Positions 15,398-23,774 of a DNA stretch of 26,901 nucleotides are shown here, piece after piece (positions within the stretch are counted from its first letter, which is position 1; each line of letters starts with the position of its first letter). The notes under the pieces were generated by a model. It was not told the DNA's origin. It did not search any database and was given only the letters and a program-made list of their open reading frames with translations. Made by a program: the position numbers and the translations under genes. Source of the stretch: CBDVBD01 sp965372135 (GTDB lineage: Bacteria; Electryoneota; RPQS01; CBDVBD01); the NCBI GenBank assembly GCA_965372135.1, contig CBDVBD010000025.1, forward strand, positions 1 to 26,901. The letters run 5' to 3'.

Positions 15398-16579
15398 CTA
15401 ATTCAACGAGATTTGTATCCCTTTCTTCTCCATCAAATTAATGGTAATCTTATCCCTAAATCGATTCCCCTTCGCATCGTGCAGGAGAATAATCCAGGGA
15501 TGATCCAGGGCACCCTCATTCGCCTTGAAAACCACCGCACTCGCCCCATCCACTTCCACTACCAAGTTCGACCTCACCCTCACCGTAGCACCCACCGGGA
15601 ACACATTGACGCTGTTGACCGCCGATGCCACCACATGACTGTTCAATACCGTACCACCCAAATTGATTAGCCGTTCCACCGCCTCCACCGGCGTCAACGG
15701 CGGATTGGTCATCGACGGATCCAATAGATTATCATACGTGTTCGCCACTGCCAAAATTTCTGCAGCACGAAATATACGCCCCTTTTCCTTAGGTCGGGTA
15801 CGAATCGGCTCGGTATTGGTTCCAAAATACCCCTTTGGATATCCCTTGCCGTCCTGTCGTTCGTGATGTTGTTCCACGCTGGCAACTTCCGCATAGCTGG
15901 CTTGAGGAATCTTGTCCAAAAGCTTGGCACCGAATGCAGGATGCTCTTTCATCTTCTCCACATCTTCGTCGGTGTATTGATCCGGATGCTTTTCCAGCAC
16001 ATCCGGGAACAACATCTTCCCCACATCGTGCAGCAACCCCGCCATCGCTAACACATTCAATTCCTTGCGGTCGAATCGGTATTGCCTGCCGATCAACACA
16101 CTCAAAATCGCCGTATTCAATGCATGTTCGTATCGCTGACCCATATACCCCCGAAACAACGGCGACTCGAACATCGATACGTTATTATCGATCAGGTCAT
16201 CAAGTATATTCTTGATAATAGACCTGACGTCCGGAATGCTGACTAAATGACGATACTGAGTGCCTTTGTCAAGCAGTGTGTGAATATCCTCTATAGAGGC
16301 ATCCTTAATTTCGGAAGCCGTCGTGACTTTGGTAAACGTGCGGTTGAGGATCCTGGTCGCCTGAGTCCGAGTCTGATCGGTAATCATATCGGAAGGAATC
16401 ACATCCTCTGTTCCGGCTTCCTCGATATAGACCTGAAAGAACTCTTGTTTCTTGAGACGCGCAATCAACTTGGCATCCAGCGCCACCCCTTTGGACACCA
16501 ACAGTCGATAATTGTCATCATAGATCGCCCGAGCCATCACCATTCCCGGTGTCAGCTCGTCCACAATCACCAGCCGCAT
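15398..16579 (-). CDS. HD-GYP domain protein, probable cyclic-di-GMP phosphodiesterase (paralogue 2)
   Basis: 393 residues with the same layout as its neighbour downstream: DUF3391-like start (VDELTPGMVMARAIYDDNYRLLV), H152, HDVGK at 184-188, HP 213-214, HHE 238-240, DGKGYP 243-248, TYDNLLDP 281-288 and a C-terminal beta domain. All metal-binding positions are kept, so both copies are probably active; differences concentrate around residues 91-125 (inter-domain helix), 200-212 and 338-358. It starts at ATG 16579 behind GGGGAG, 26 bases after recX and 40 bases before paralogue 1. Its presence inside the recA-alaS group suggests constitutive housekeeping expression, but this is inference. Confidence 0.93.
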   Translation of the reverse strand: MRLVIVDELTPGMVMARAIYDDNYRLLVSKGVALDAKLIARLKKQEFFQVYIEEAGTEDVIPSDMITDQTRTQATRILNRTFTKVTTASEIKDASIEDIHTLLDKGTQYRHLVSIPDVRSIIKNILDDLIDNNVSMFESPLFRGYMGQRYEHALNTAILSVLIGRQYRFDRKELNVLAMAGLLHDVGKMLFPDVLEKHPDQYTDEDVEKMKEHPAFGAKLLDKIPQASYAEVASVEQHHERQDGKGYPKGYFGTNTEPIRTRPKEKGRIFRAAEILAVANTYDNLLDPSMTNPPLTPVEAVERLINLGGTVLNSHVVASAVNSVNVFPVGATVRVRSNLVVEVDGASAVVFKANEGALDHPWIILLHDAKGNRFRDKITINLMEKKGIQISLN

Positions 16580-16605
16580 AAACGTTCAACTCCCCTAATA
16601 TTAAA

Positions 16606-17082
16606 CTATTGCCTATGATCTAATCCCGATACCCCCCGGCGGATACCTTCCCAGCCGAATCCTTTTCGTCCCAACGAATGCGATAATTTCTTTACCTCCG
16701 CATCGGTAACATCATCCGAATGCGTCCGGCGCCATTTCTCAACCAATCCGGAAATCAAATCCTCCTCGGGAAACTCCTGATATACGTCGGACAGCACATC
16801 GTCTATCAACTCCCGCGATATCCCCCGCTTAACAAGCTCCAACGCAAGCAGCTTCCGTCCCCGGGGGGATTGCTTCAATCGATAACGGCTGTATTCCAGC
16901 GCAAACGCCCGGTCGTTCAAATACCCCAACTCTTCCAGCCGGTCCAGCGCCCGATTAATATCCCCGCGGGGAAATCCCTTCCGCGCGACCTTGGTAAACA
17001 GTTCCCATCGGGAATGGCTGCGACGCGCCAAGAACCTTAGCGCCGCTTGATAAGCATCCATCGGGCTTGCGGCAGCGGTCAT
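16606..17082 (-). CDS. recX: RecX, modulator of RecA
   Basis: 158 residues, normal RecX length, made of three-helix repeats: AALRFLARRSHSRWELFTKVARKGF, then LEELGYLNDRAFALEYSRYRL and a third helical repeat (KLSHSLGRKGFGWEGIR). RecX binds the RecA filament and limits or modulates recombinase activity. The start at ATG 17082 overlaps the recA stop by four bases (ATGA), the classic translationally coupled recA-recX arrangement, so its level should follow that of RecA. Confidence 0.95.
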   Translation of the reverse strand: MTAAASPMDAYQAALRFLARRSHSRWELFTKVARKGFPRGDINRALDRLEELGYLNDRAFALEYSRYRLKQSPRGRKLLALELVKRGISRELIDDVLSDVYQEFPEEDLISGLVEKWRRTHSDDVTDAEVKKLSHSLGRKGFGWEGIRRGVSGLDHRQ

Positions 17083-18116
17083 GACGCAGCTTCAGGTGCC
17101 GCTTCCTCGGCTGTCATCCCTAATTTCACCCGGAGCTTCTGTTCGATATCCGAGTAGATATCCTGATTCTCCACAAGGAATTCACACGCCCGGTCACGTC
17201 CCTGTCCCAACCGTTCGTCCTGATAGGAATACCACGTGCCGCTGCGTCGTATTATCTCGTGATCGGTCGCCAATTCCACAATATCCGCCACCTTTGCGAT
17301 TCCCTTCCCGTACACGATATCGAATTCCGCTTCCCGGAACGGCGGCGCTAACTTATTCTTTACCACCTTGACCCGAGTCCGATTCCCTACTATCTGAGCG
17401 CCGTCCTTCAACGAGGCAATTCGACGGATATCCAGCCGTACCGTCGCGTAAAACTTCAACGCTCTACCACCAGTGGTGGTTTCCGGATTGCCGAACATCA
17501 CTCCGATTTTCATCCGTAACTGGTTGATAAAAATCAGGCTGGTCATTGATTTCGCCACCGTGGAGGTCAGCTTCCGAAGCGCCTGGGACATCAACCGAGC
17601 CTGGAGACCCATATGCGAATCCCCCATCTCCCCCTCGATTTCCGCCCGGGGAACCAATGCCGCCACCGAATCCACCACAATCACATCCAGCGCTCCCGAC
17701 CGCACCAACGTTTCTGCAATCTCCAACGCCTGTTCCCCGGTGTCGGGCTGGGAAATCAGCAGGTTATCAAGATCCACACCCAAATTCTTGGCATAGCGCG
17801 GATCCAGCGCATGTTCCGCGTCGATAAACGCCGCCAATCCGTCATTCTTCTGTGCCTCCGCAACCAAATGCAGCGCCAACGTGGTCTTCCCCGACGCTTC
17901 CGGTCCAAATATCTCCGTCACCCTGCCTCGTGGAATCCCGCCCACACCCAACGCATAATCCAATGACAACGCACCGGTGGAAATCGTAGCGATGCTGATT
18001 CGGGCGGAATCATCGCCCAATCGCATGATCGATCCCTGACCGAACTGCTTCTCAATCTGCGCTAAAGCTAATTCCAACGACCGTTTTTTGACATCAGTCT
18101 CATTTTCTTTTGCCAT
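17079..18116 (-). CDS. recA: RecA recombinase
   Basis: 345 residues. Walker A is GPEASGKT at 71-78; Walker B is VIVVDSVAAL; loop 1 (EIEGEMGDSHMGLQARLMSQALRK) and loop 2 (FGNPETTTGGRALKFYA) are canonical; the short acidic/Ala tail ends EEAAPEAAS. It polymerises on single-stranded DNA for strand exchange and stimulates LexA-type autocleavage. A very strong ribosome site (GGGGAGGT, 18126-18133) precedes ATG 18116 by nine bases, consistent with high expression. The 37-base gap to thpR shows no obvious LexA-type palindrome, so an SOS promoter, if present, lies further upstream or uses an unfamiliar operator. Confidence 0.99.
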   Translation of the reverse strand: MAKENETDVKKRSLELALAQIEKQFGQGSIMRLGDDSARISIATISTGALSLDYALGVGGIPRGRVTEIFGPEASGKTTLALHLVAEAQKNDGLAAFIDAEHALDPRYAKNLGVDLDNLLISQPDTGEQALEIAETLVRSGALDVIVVDSVAALVPRAEIEGEMGDSHMGLQARLMSQALRKLTSTVAKSMTSLIFINQLRMKIGVMFGNPETTTGGRALKFYATVRLDIRRIASLKDGAQIVGNRTRVKVVKNKLAPPFREAEFDIVYGKGIAKVADIVELATDHEIIRRSGTWYSYQDERLGQGRDRACEFLVENQDIYSDIEQKLRVKLGMTAEEAAPEAAS

Positions 18117-18153
18117 GAAAGTATTACCTCCCCGATTGTATGATAGTTATCCC

Positions 18154-18741
18154 CTACGAATTCGCAGGCAGTAACGAAATAGTATGTATCACTGAGTACA
18201 CAGCACCGGTGGGCTGCAGATCGCTTTGCATCAACCGGATTTCCAACGCCGGAAACTCCCGCTTAGGAAACCCTAACTGCTCCATCTGGCGCACGATATT
18301 ATCGATACCTTGAGGGCTCTTTACCCGCCCCAAGGTTAAATGCGGATTAAACTTACGTTTCTCCCTATCGAACCCTAACGGTGCCATCGCAGCCTCCACC
18401 GCTTCCTGCACCGCCATCAAACTGTCACCCCCATCCAAACCAACCCACATCACTCGAGGTCGGCGGGAATTGGGGAAACACCCCACCCCTGCCGCACTCA
18501 CCGTGAATGCCTTCGACGATGACACTGCCGCGTCCAAAGCACCGATCACATCCGGGATCAAGCCTGGTTCCACATCACCCAAGAACTTGAGTGTTAGGTG
18601 CATGCCCTCCGACCTTGCCCAGGATATTCGTGCTCCATACTGCTTCAGGGAGCGCTGGAGCCCGGCAATCTCCGCCTTCACATCTTCCGGAATATCGATC
18701 GCAACAAAACACCGAAGGGGCTTGGATGTGTCGGTCGCCAT
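18154..18741 (-). CDS. thpR: RNA 2',3'-cyclic phosphodiesterase (2H / LigT family)
   Basis: 195 residues with the two HxTx catalytic motifs of the 2H superfamily, HLTL at 48-51 (GMHLTLKFLGDV) and HLTL at 134-137 (FNPHLTLGRV), and the N-terminal RCFVAIDIPEDV. The enzyme opens 2',3'-cyclic phosphate ends of RNA to 2'-phosphomonoesters; some relatives were first described as 2'-5' RNA ligases. The ATG 18741 has only a weak ribosome site, and the gene lies 47 bases after cinA and 37 before recA. The cinA-thpR-recA order is seen in many bacterial lineages. Confidence 0.95.
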   Translation of the reverse strand: MATDTSKPLRCFVAIDIPEDVKAEIAGLQRSLKQYGARISWARSEGMHLTLKFLGDVEPGLIPDVIGALDAAVSSSKAFTVSAAGVGCFPNSRRPRVMWVGLDGGDSLMAVQEAVEAAMAPLGFDREKRKFNPHLTLGRVKSPQGIDNIVRQMEQLGFPKREFPALEIRLMQSDLQPTGAVYSVIHTISLLPANS

Positions 18742-18788
18742 CTATTAATCACAATAATGGTTTAACGAATGAATTGTTGATCCAAAGA

Positions 18789-20057
18789 TTATGAATCCAC
18801 CTGTGAGGTATCTTCCAACAACGCACACCATAAACGGTACAGCAGCGCATGAGCAAACCGCCCCTTGTTGACTTTCCGAATATCGGCAAATCGGTACTGG
18901 AATGCCTGGGCGTCGCCATTGGGCTTCGCCAATCCCACCCACAACGTCCCCACTGGCTTCTCGTCAGTACCCCCAGTGGGTCCAGCAATCCCGGTGGTGG
19001 ACGCCCCCCAATCAGTACCGCCGTATTCCTTGATCCCCAACGCCATTTCCCGTGCCACCTCTTCGGACACCGCCCCATACTCATCCAACGTTTCCACCGA
19101 CACCCCCAACATGTCAACCTTGGATCGATTGGAATAGGTGACAATCCCCCGCTCAAAAAAACTGGAACTACCCGGAATATTGGTAAACATATTGCTCACC
19201 ATTCCGCCGGTGCACGATTCAGACACAGCCAATGTCTGTCCGCGATTGGTCAAAATCTGCCCGATCACCGCTTCGATAGAGTCATCGTTGGAGCTGTAGA
19301 TATGATCCCCTATCGCCTCCCGAATGTATCCTTCTGCCCGAGCGATCTGCGCCTGCGCTTCGAACGAATCCTCTGACCTCGCCATCATCCGGATATCCAC
19401 CCCAAACAACCCGGGCAGGAACGCCAGCTTCACTAACTCATGCAGGGCATCCAGAGAAGAAATCTTACTCAGAATATAGGATTCCCCGATGCCGCTGAAT
19501 CTTAAAACCTTCTGGTGATAAGGACTGGTTCCCATGATGCCGCGCAGCTTAGGGAGAATAAATTCCCGCAGGATATTCTCCATCTCCGACGGCACACCAG
19601 GCACCGCAAAGAAATGCCGATCCTCCTTGATAAAGTATATCCCCGGCGCCGTTCCCACCGGGTTATTCATGGATTCCGCACCCGCCGGAAACATCGCCTG
19701 ATCCTCTAAAGTGGTCGGAGGCGGAAGCCCGCGTTTCTCATACCGCTCGCGTATTATCTCCAACAAATCTTCGCGCAGTTCCAGATAGGTATCAAAGAAC
19801 TTGGTGATTACCGGCTTGGTCAAGTCATCGGGCGTCAGTCCCAATCCCCCGGTCACGATCACTACTGTCGCACGGACGAACGCCTTGGATAATGCAAAGT
19901 ATATATCCTCTGCCTGATCACCCACCGTGGTGATCCAGGACGTATTTATCCCGATATTGCCCAGCTCCCGGGCAATCAAGGTAGCATTGGTATTGACGAC
20001 CTTCCCTAAAAGAAGCTCATCACCAATGGTAATTATTTCCGCAAGCGGTCTACTCAA
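18789..20057 (-). CDS. cinA: CinA: MoaB-like domain plus nicotinamide-nucleotide amidase
   Basis: 422 residues, full length. The N-terminal competence/damage-inducible domain (about 1-170) has EIITIGDELLLGKVVNTNA and VIVTGGLGLTPDDLT, the molybdopterin-binding-like fold. The C-terminal domain (about 260-415) has VSESCTGGMVSNMFTNIPGSSSFF, GIVTYSN and STTGIAGPTGGTDEKPVGTLWVGLA, the NMN deamidase/PncC module. The protein recycles pyridine nucleotides and is often linked with recA. Start is TTG 20057: the frame closes four codons upstream and no ATG exists before the conserved EIITIGDELLLG, so the non-ATG start is forced. Confidence 0.96.
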   Translation of the reverse strand: MSRPLAEIITIGDELLLGKVVNTNATLIARELGNIGINTSWITTVGDQAEDIYFALSKAFVRATVVIVTGGLGLTPDDLTKPVITKFFDTYLELREDLLEIIRERYEKRGLPPPTTLEDQAMFPAGAESMNNPVGTAPGIYFIKEDRHFFAVPGVPSEMENILREFILPKLRGIMGTSPYHQKVLRFSGIGESYILSKISSLDALHELVKLAFLPGLFGVDIRMMARSEDSFEAQAQIARAEGYIREAIGDHIYSSNDDSIEAVIGQILTNRGQTLAVSESCTGGMVSNMFTNIPGSSSFFERGIVTYSNRSKVDMLGVSVETLDEYGAVSEEVAREMALGIKEYGGTDWGASTTGIAGPTGGTDEKPVGTLWVGLAKPNGDAQAFQYRFADIRKVNKGRFAHALLYRLWCALLEDTSQVDS

Positions 20058-20127
20058 TGGATATCTTTAAATATAACTATATTTACACCAGAAGTCAATC
20101 AAAAAACGCCTGTAAAGTCCATGCTGC

Positions 20128-21519
20128 TTATCTATCACTTCTCTTACTCTTAACCCTGTAATAATAATAGTCTGAACCGGTCATAACTCCCGGATCCGTC
20201 CAAGTAGTATCCGTGGTAGTACCCACCGAATCTCCCTGAGTCGGAACAAAATTAGGATTCTGACTGCGATAGATCTCGTACCAATCTACTTCACCGGGAG
20301 GAGACCACCTTAGACGTGCGTCGGCTGCTTCCTTTTCGATAGTCAGATCCCGAATCGGGTGGGGAGTACCAAACAGGATATCCTCCAATGCGTTGACAAA
20401 TGCAGTCATATCCGCCATGGTGCCGGTGGAAACCCGCAGCCAGTCACCCATACCCCATCCGCGGCGAACATAGATCCCCCGCGAATTAAGCTCACTGTAA
20501 ACCGGCTCCGAATTCGTGCCGCAGTCCACCATCACAAAATTAGCCTCCGAAGGAATATAATCCAATCCCATCCGGGTAAATTCGCCGTAAAGAAAAGCCT
20601 TCGCCTGATTATTCAATGCAATAGTATCCGCTATATGCTGAGAATCATCAAGTGCCTCTACACATCCTGCTTCCGTCACTCGCCCTAAACTCGCCAGAAT
20701 CTTGAAAGCGGAGAGAGTATCGATACTACTTTCCCTGGCCATGCCAAATCCCCCCCGAGCACCGGCAAGCCCGTGCACCTTGGAAAACGTCTTGATGATA
20801 AGAAACTTCCGTCCATCAAGGATGTAGCTGACAAAATCCGGATAGGTTGGATCACTGATGTACTCCGTGTATGCTGCATCCACCACCACCATGATGTCAG
20901 TGGGCACATTGGACATAAACGACTGAAAATCCGTAGGATCTATCAAAGTCCCGGTTGGATTAGTGGGATTCGTGATTATGATCATCTCGGTATCAGGACC
21001 AATCGCATTCAACATCGCAGTCAAATCATGACGGTAATCAGTCGTCAGCGGCACTTCTACCACTGTTGCGCCGCGATTGATAGCTTCCGAAGCCATCTGA
21101 CCATAGCTTGGATCCGCCCAGATCAACTCCTCCCCCGGATCCAAATATGCGTCCGCAGCTAAGTGAATAATTTCCGAAGCACCGGCTCCGAAAATAAAAT
21201 TGTCTCCGGACAGCCCATACTGCGTCGCCAGCTCCGAACGTAAGTTCGAGTTCGACCAACTCGGGTAGAGGTGTGCCGACGAAGCCGCATCCTCCATGGC
21301 GGTAATCGCATCCGCTGATGGTCCCAACGGATTTTCGTTATAACAGATCCGGATGGAACGCGGGTCTGTTTCCGGAATAATCAACGATCCCGGATGAGTG
21401 TCAGCCCGAAGCATACCGGGAAAGTTCATCAATGCTAATCCGCCCAAAGTTCCCGCTACCCCCGTCTTTAGGAACCCACGGCGGCTGAGCCCCTCGTTGG
21501 ATTTCTTGAATTTCTTCAT
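20128..21519 (-). CDS. Tat-exported HisC-like PLP aminotransferase with C-terminal Fn3-like domain
   Basis: 463 residues from ATG 21519, chosen for AGGAG (21527-21531) seven bases upstream; a start at 21570 would bury the signal. A twin-arginine signal is clear: SRRGFLK at 12-18, then a Gly/Ala/Leu-rich segment to about 39 (LRAD). Residues 50-385 are a fold-type I aminotransferase similar to histidinol-phosphate aminotransferase: NENPLGPS 61-68, NPTNPTG 184-190, D214, Y217, PLP lysine K247 in TFSKVHGLAGARGG, and substrate Arg R362 in WLRVSTGT. Residues about 388-460 form an Fn3-like domain (ARLRWSPPGEVDWYEIYRS ... YYYYRVKS). A cofactor-loaded enzyme exported folded by Tat fits the PLP requirement. 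Substrate unknown; a role in histidine synthesis is unlikely outside the cytoplasm. Confidence 0.92.
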   Translation of the reverse strand: MKKFKKSNEGLSRRGFLKTGVAGTLGGLALMNFPGMLRADTHPGSLIIPETDPRSIRICYNENPLGPSADAITAMEDAASSAHLYPSWSNSNLRSELATQYGLSGDNFIFGAGASEIIHLAADAYLDPGEELIWADPSYGQMASEAINRGATVVEVPLTTDYRHDLTAMLNAIGPDTEMIIITNPTNPTGTLIDPTDFQSFMSNVPTDIMVVVDAAYTEYISDPTYPDFVSYILDGRKFLIIKTFSKVHGLAGARGGFGMARESSIDTLSAFKILASLGRVTEAGCVEALDDSQHIADTIALNNQAKAFLYGEFTRMGLDYIPSEANFVMVDCGTNSEPVYSELNSRGIYVRRGWGMGDWLRVSTGTMADMTAFVNALEDILFGTPHPIRDLTIEKEAADARLRWSPPGEVDWYEIYRSQNPNFVPTQGDSVGTTTDTTWTDPGVMTGSDYYYYRVKSKRSDR

Positions 21520-21576
21520 GGTGTCATCTCCTACGTCAAATTTTTTCCTTTCCTGACTCCATATTAACAACGATAT

Positions 21577-22023
21577 TTAAAAAGCACTCATACCCAATCG
21601 AACTATCAATATCGTATATCCTGCCGCTAAAATGTCATCTATCATAATCCCCCACCCTCCGGGAAGCTTCTGCGAATTCCCCACCGGAAAGGGCTTCAAT
21701 ACATCGAACGCCCGCAGCAGCACAAATCCAATCCCCCACAACAACCATTCCTTGGGCAGAAACGACAGCACCAGCCACATGCTGACCGCTTCGTCGATGA
21801 TAATCGGACTGGCATCGTGCCCTAACTTCTTTTCCGCCACAAACGACACCCACACACCCACTAAGAACAATATCGGCAGCCCAACCCATATCCATAAACC
21901 CTCAATCGGCGGCAGCATCCACACCACCATCCAAACCACCAGGCAACTAACCGTCCCCGATGCAACCGGGAAATACCCAATTCCGAACAAAGTAGCAACC
22001 ATTCGAGCGATAAAGCGCATCAT
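21577..22023 (-). CDS. pgpA: Phosphatidylglycerophosphatase A
   Basis: 148 residues, integral membrane. The PgpA pattern is intact: FGIGYFPVASGTVSCL (13-28), HDASPIIIDEAVSMW (69-83, acidic pair D77-E78), RAFDVLKPFPVG (104-115) and the catalytic-site-like GGWGIMIDDILAAGY (122-136) with D129-D130. It removes the phosphate of phosphatidylglycerol phosphate to give phosphatidylglycerol at the inner membrane. Its first ATG (22023) overlaps the pgsA stop by four bases, directly after the gene for the enzyme that makes its substrate. Confidence 0.95.
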   Translation of the reverse strand: MMRFIARMVATLFGIGYFPVASGTVSCLVVWMVVWMLPPIEGLWIWVGLPILFLVGVWVSFVAEKKLGHDASPIIIDEAVSMWLVLSFLPKEWLLWGIGFVLLRAFDVLKPFPVGNSQKLPGGWGIMIDDILAAGYTILIVRLGMSAF

Positions 22024-22580
22024 CGCAGCTTCAACTTCCGTAAAAATTCCCGATTCCCCATCACATAATCCACCAGCGATATCACCGTCACCAAAGTGAC
22101 AAACGCCAGCAGCCAGTATGTAAATCCTTTAAACCACCACAGCGGAACAATCTCCCGGACAATATCCAGTATCAGGATAATCAATATCGACGGTCCCTGC
22201 GCCATCGCCTTGAATTTTCCACTTTGACGAGCCGCCAACACCACGCCGTTCATACTGGCAAGAGTACGGATATAACTAACTACAATATCCCGGTAAAAAA
22301 TAAACGCGATCATCCACACCGGTGCATATCCCGCCGCTAAGAAGCACAAGAAAATCGTGAAACGACTGACGCTGTCCGCCAACGGATCCGCAATCTTCCC
22401 GAAATCCGTGGTCTCGCCACGTTTCCGAGCGATAATCCCATCAAACAAATCCGTCAGCTCATTGATCCCCACAATCACAAACGCACCAATCCGTGCCCAC
22501 AATCCGTGAGACATAAACACGAAAATAAACACCGGCGATAGCAACAGCCGGGAAATCGTCATTACATTGGATATTGTCAT
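22020..22580 (-). CDS. pgsA: CDP-diacylglycerol-glycerol-3-phosphate 3-phosphatidyltransferase-like
   Basis: 186 residues, multi-pass membrane protein. The CDP-alcohol phosphotransferase signature is complete at residues 44-69: D44-x2-DG-x2-AR-x8-G-x3-D65-x3-D69 (within TDLFDGIIARKRG and GKIADPLAD). The family moves a phosphatidyl group from CDP-diacylglycerol to an alcohol. PgsA, acting on glycerol 3-phosphate, is preferred over other members because pgpA overlaps the 3' end and catalyses the next step. Other acceptors, for example inositol phosphate, cannot be excluded from sequence alone. Start ATG 22580 with AAGGA about 14 bases upstream, a rather long spacing. Confidence 0.9.
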   Translation of the reverse strand: MTISNVMTISRLLLSPVFIFVFMSHGLWARIGAFVIVGINELTDLFDGIIARKRGETTDFGKIADPLADSVSRFTIFLCFLAAGYAPVWMIAFIFYRDIVVSYIRTLASMNGVVLAARQSGKFKAMAQGPSILIILILDIVREIVPLWWFKGFTYWLLAFVTLVTVISLVDYVMGNREFLRKLKLR

Positions 22581-22649
22581 CCGCAGAGTAAGATCCTTCC
22601 TAAATGGGCAGAGTATTCCCCATTAAGTTAATGTAATAAAAAAAATCGA

Positions 22650-23543
22650 CTATTTCAATAGGGAAATGATGTTAACCTTACTTTTTAGACCAAACAGAGC
22701 AGAGACAACATCACACTTCGAAGTGAATAGCGTAGTAATTCTACCGGGGATACGGTCCTTATAAGAATACATAACATAGAAATTGGCTTGACCCTTGGTA
22801 ATCACCAGTTCCGCCCAGTTCAACGCCTCATCGAGTTCCGGGCTCTTTTCCTTCCAACTGATACCCAAAGTATCCGGACCGGCTAAAAACACCCGTGACG
22901 CCGCTTCACCAATCCCAATCACCTCACCGTCCTCTATGGTGGCATCGCTGGTAATGGGACCTCCCCTAAGGGGCAAAATCACTTCAGCCCCAAACCCCCG
23001 TAACAGCTTCACCAGCACCTTATCAAAAGCCAATTCCCCCACATTATCCGGTATATAGAGGATTTTCTTGGACCTTCGACACAAATCGTACCCCTCATCG
23101 ACATCGTTGACCGGAAACCCGGCATCCAACTTCGCCTGCAGCATCCGTTCGATCTCTTCCGGAGCAAATCCGTATCCGGTACCCACCGTCCGGAAATCCA
23201 AATGGTTCGCCACCACCGCCCATTGCACCGCTTCGGTAAAACGTTCCTTGTCCGACAGCCCTTCCAGCCGCTTTTCCAACCGTGCCGCTAGCTCCATTCC
23301 CACTCGGTTGCAATCATCCCGAAGCTCCTTAAACGGGATGGCTATACCGGTGCTGCGCTTGATCTCCCGGTGCACTTCTGTGATGTAATAGGACGGCAGC
23401 TCGCCGCATCGGAACTCATCACGTAAAAACTCCAGGCAGCGTTTCATAATTACCGCCTGGAGCTCCTGATCGACATCCAACAATTCCAACGCCCCCACCA
23501 CATCGTCAACGATGCACGGCAGGCATGGCATACGGGTAATCAA
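22650..23543 (-). CDS. DUF89 (ARMT1-like) damage-control phosphatase family protein
   Basis: 297 residues. Marks of the DUF89 family are the N-terminal CLPC (7-10), VANHLDFRT (111-119), the metal-site segment IPDNVGELAFD (164-174), LRGGPITSDAT (192-202) and TKGQANFYV (249-257). Characterised members are metal-dependent phosphatases acting on sugar phosphates or phosphorylated metabolites and are viewed as metabolite-repair enzymes; the Cys pair near the start marks the prokaryotic subgroup. TTG 23543 is chosen over ATG 23531 because AAGGAG (23550-23555) lies six bases before the TTG but 18 before the ATG. It is separated from porB by a 326-base repeat-rich spacer, so it probably starts its own transcript. 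Confidence 0.9.
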   Translation of the reverse strand: MITRMPCLPCIVDDVVGALELLDVDQELQAVIMKRCLEFLRDEFRCGELPSYYITEVHREIKRSTGIAIPFKELRDDCNRVGMELAARLEKRLEGLSDKERFTEAVQWAVVANHLDFRTVGTGYGFAPEEIERMLQAKLDAGFPVNDVDEGYDLCRRSKKILYIPDNVGELAFDKVLVKLLRGFGAEVILPLRGGPITSDATIEDGEVIGIGEAASRVFLAGPDTLGISWKEKSPELDEALNWAELVITKGQANFYVMYSYKDRIPGRITTLFTSKCDVVSALFGLKSKVNIISLLK

Positions 23544-23549
23544 ATAATT

Positions 23550-23555
23550 CTCCTT
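23550..23555 (-). promoter_or_regulatory. Ribosome binding site fixing a TTG start
   Basis: AAGGAG on the - strand, six bases before TTG 23543 of the DUF89 gene. The nearest ATG is four codons further in and too far away, so this site decides the start. Confidence 0.75.
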
Positions 23556-23578
23556 TTATTCTTATCATCTCTGCCCGT

Positions 23579-23621
23579 TGCTGACAGGTGTTTACACCTG
23601 GAAGTCCGCCAACCGGCGGAT
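23579..23621. repeat. 43-bp dispersed repeat, copy 1 (two adjoining hairpins)
   Basis: It contains the hairpin CAGGTG-N4-CACCTG (23585-23600) and then TCCGCC-N4-GGCGGA (23605-23620). It is identical to 26161-26203 except for one base in the first loop (T versus C at 23592 and 26174). It lies in the 326-base spacer between the DUF89 gene and porB. Confidence 0.9.
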
Positions 23622-23642
23622 CATCCCCGCCCCCATTCTGTC

Positions 23643-23662
23643 ATCCCCGCGTAGGCGGGGAT
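23643..23662. repeat. Palindromic repeat of the ATCCCCGC...GCGGGGAT type
   Basis: A perfect 8-bp stem (23643-23650 with 23655-23662) has the loop GTAG. Its flanks (gtc before, ccag after) match the widespread intergenic 'gtcatccccgc' palindrome known from many bacterial genomes. Confidence 0.8.
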
Positions 23663-23672
23663 CCAGGTTCGT

Positions 23673-23726
23673 AGCACGGGCTTCCAGCCTGTGCTTTCTT
23701 CATCAGCACCCGATTTCAATCGGGTG
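23673..23726. repeat. Two further hairpins in the porB-DUF89 spacer
   Basis: 23673-23682 pairs with 23686-23695 (10 bp, one G-T pair, arms AGCACGGGCT and AGCCTGTGCT). 23707-23715 pairs perfectly with 23718-23726 (arms CACCCGATT and AATCGGGTG). Neither ends in a clean T-run on the - strand, so I treat them as repeats and not terminators. Confidence 0.65.
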
Positions 23727-23774
23727 ATTCATTGCCACACAACCCCAAGGGTGGGCGGGTGGGGGGTTGGGTGG

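Noticed and set aside
18117..18153. SOS (LexA) operator ahead of recA
   Set aside because: No palindromic LexA-type box is visible in the 37-base gap; only a strong ribosome site is present.
22600..22640. AATGGG...CCCATT inverted repeat considered as a terminator after the DUF89 gene
   Set aside because: On the - strand the T-rich run comes before and not after the stem, so the geometry is wrong for intrinsic termination.
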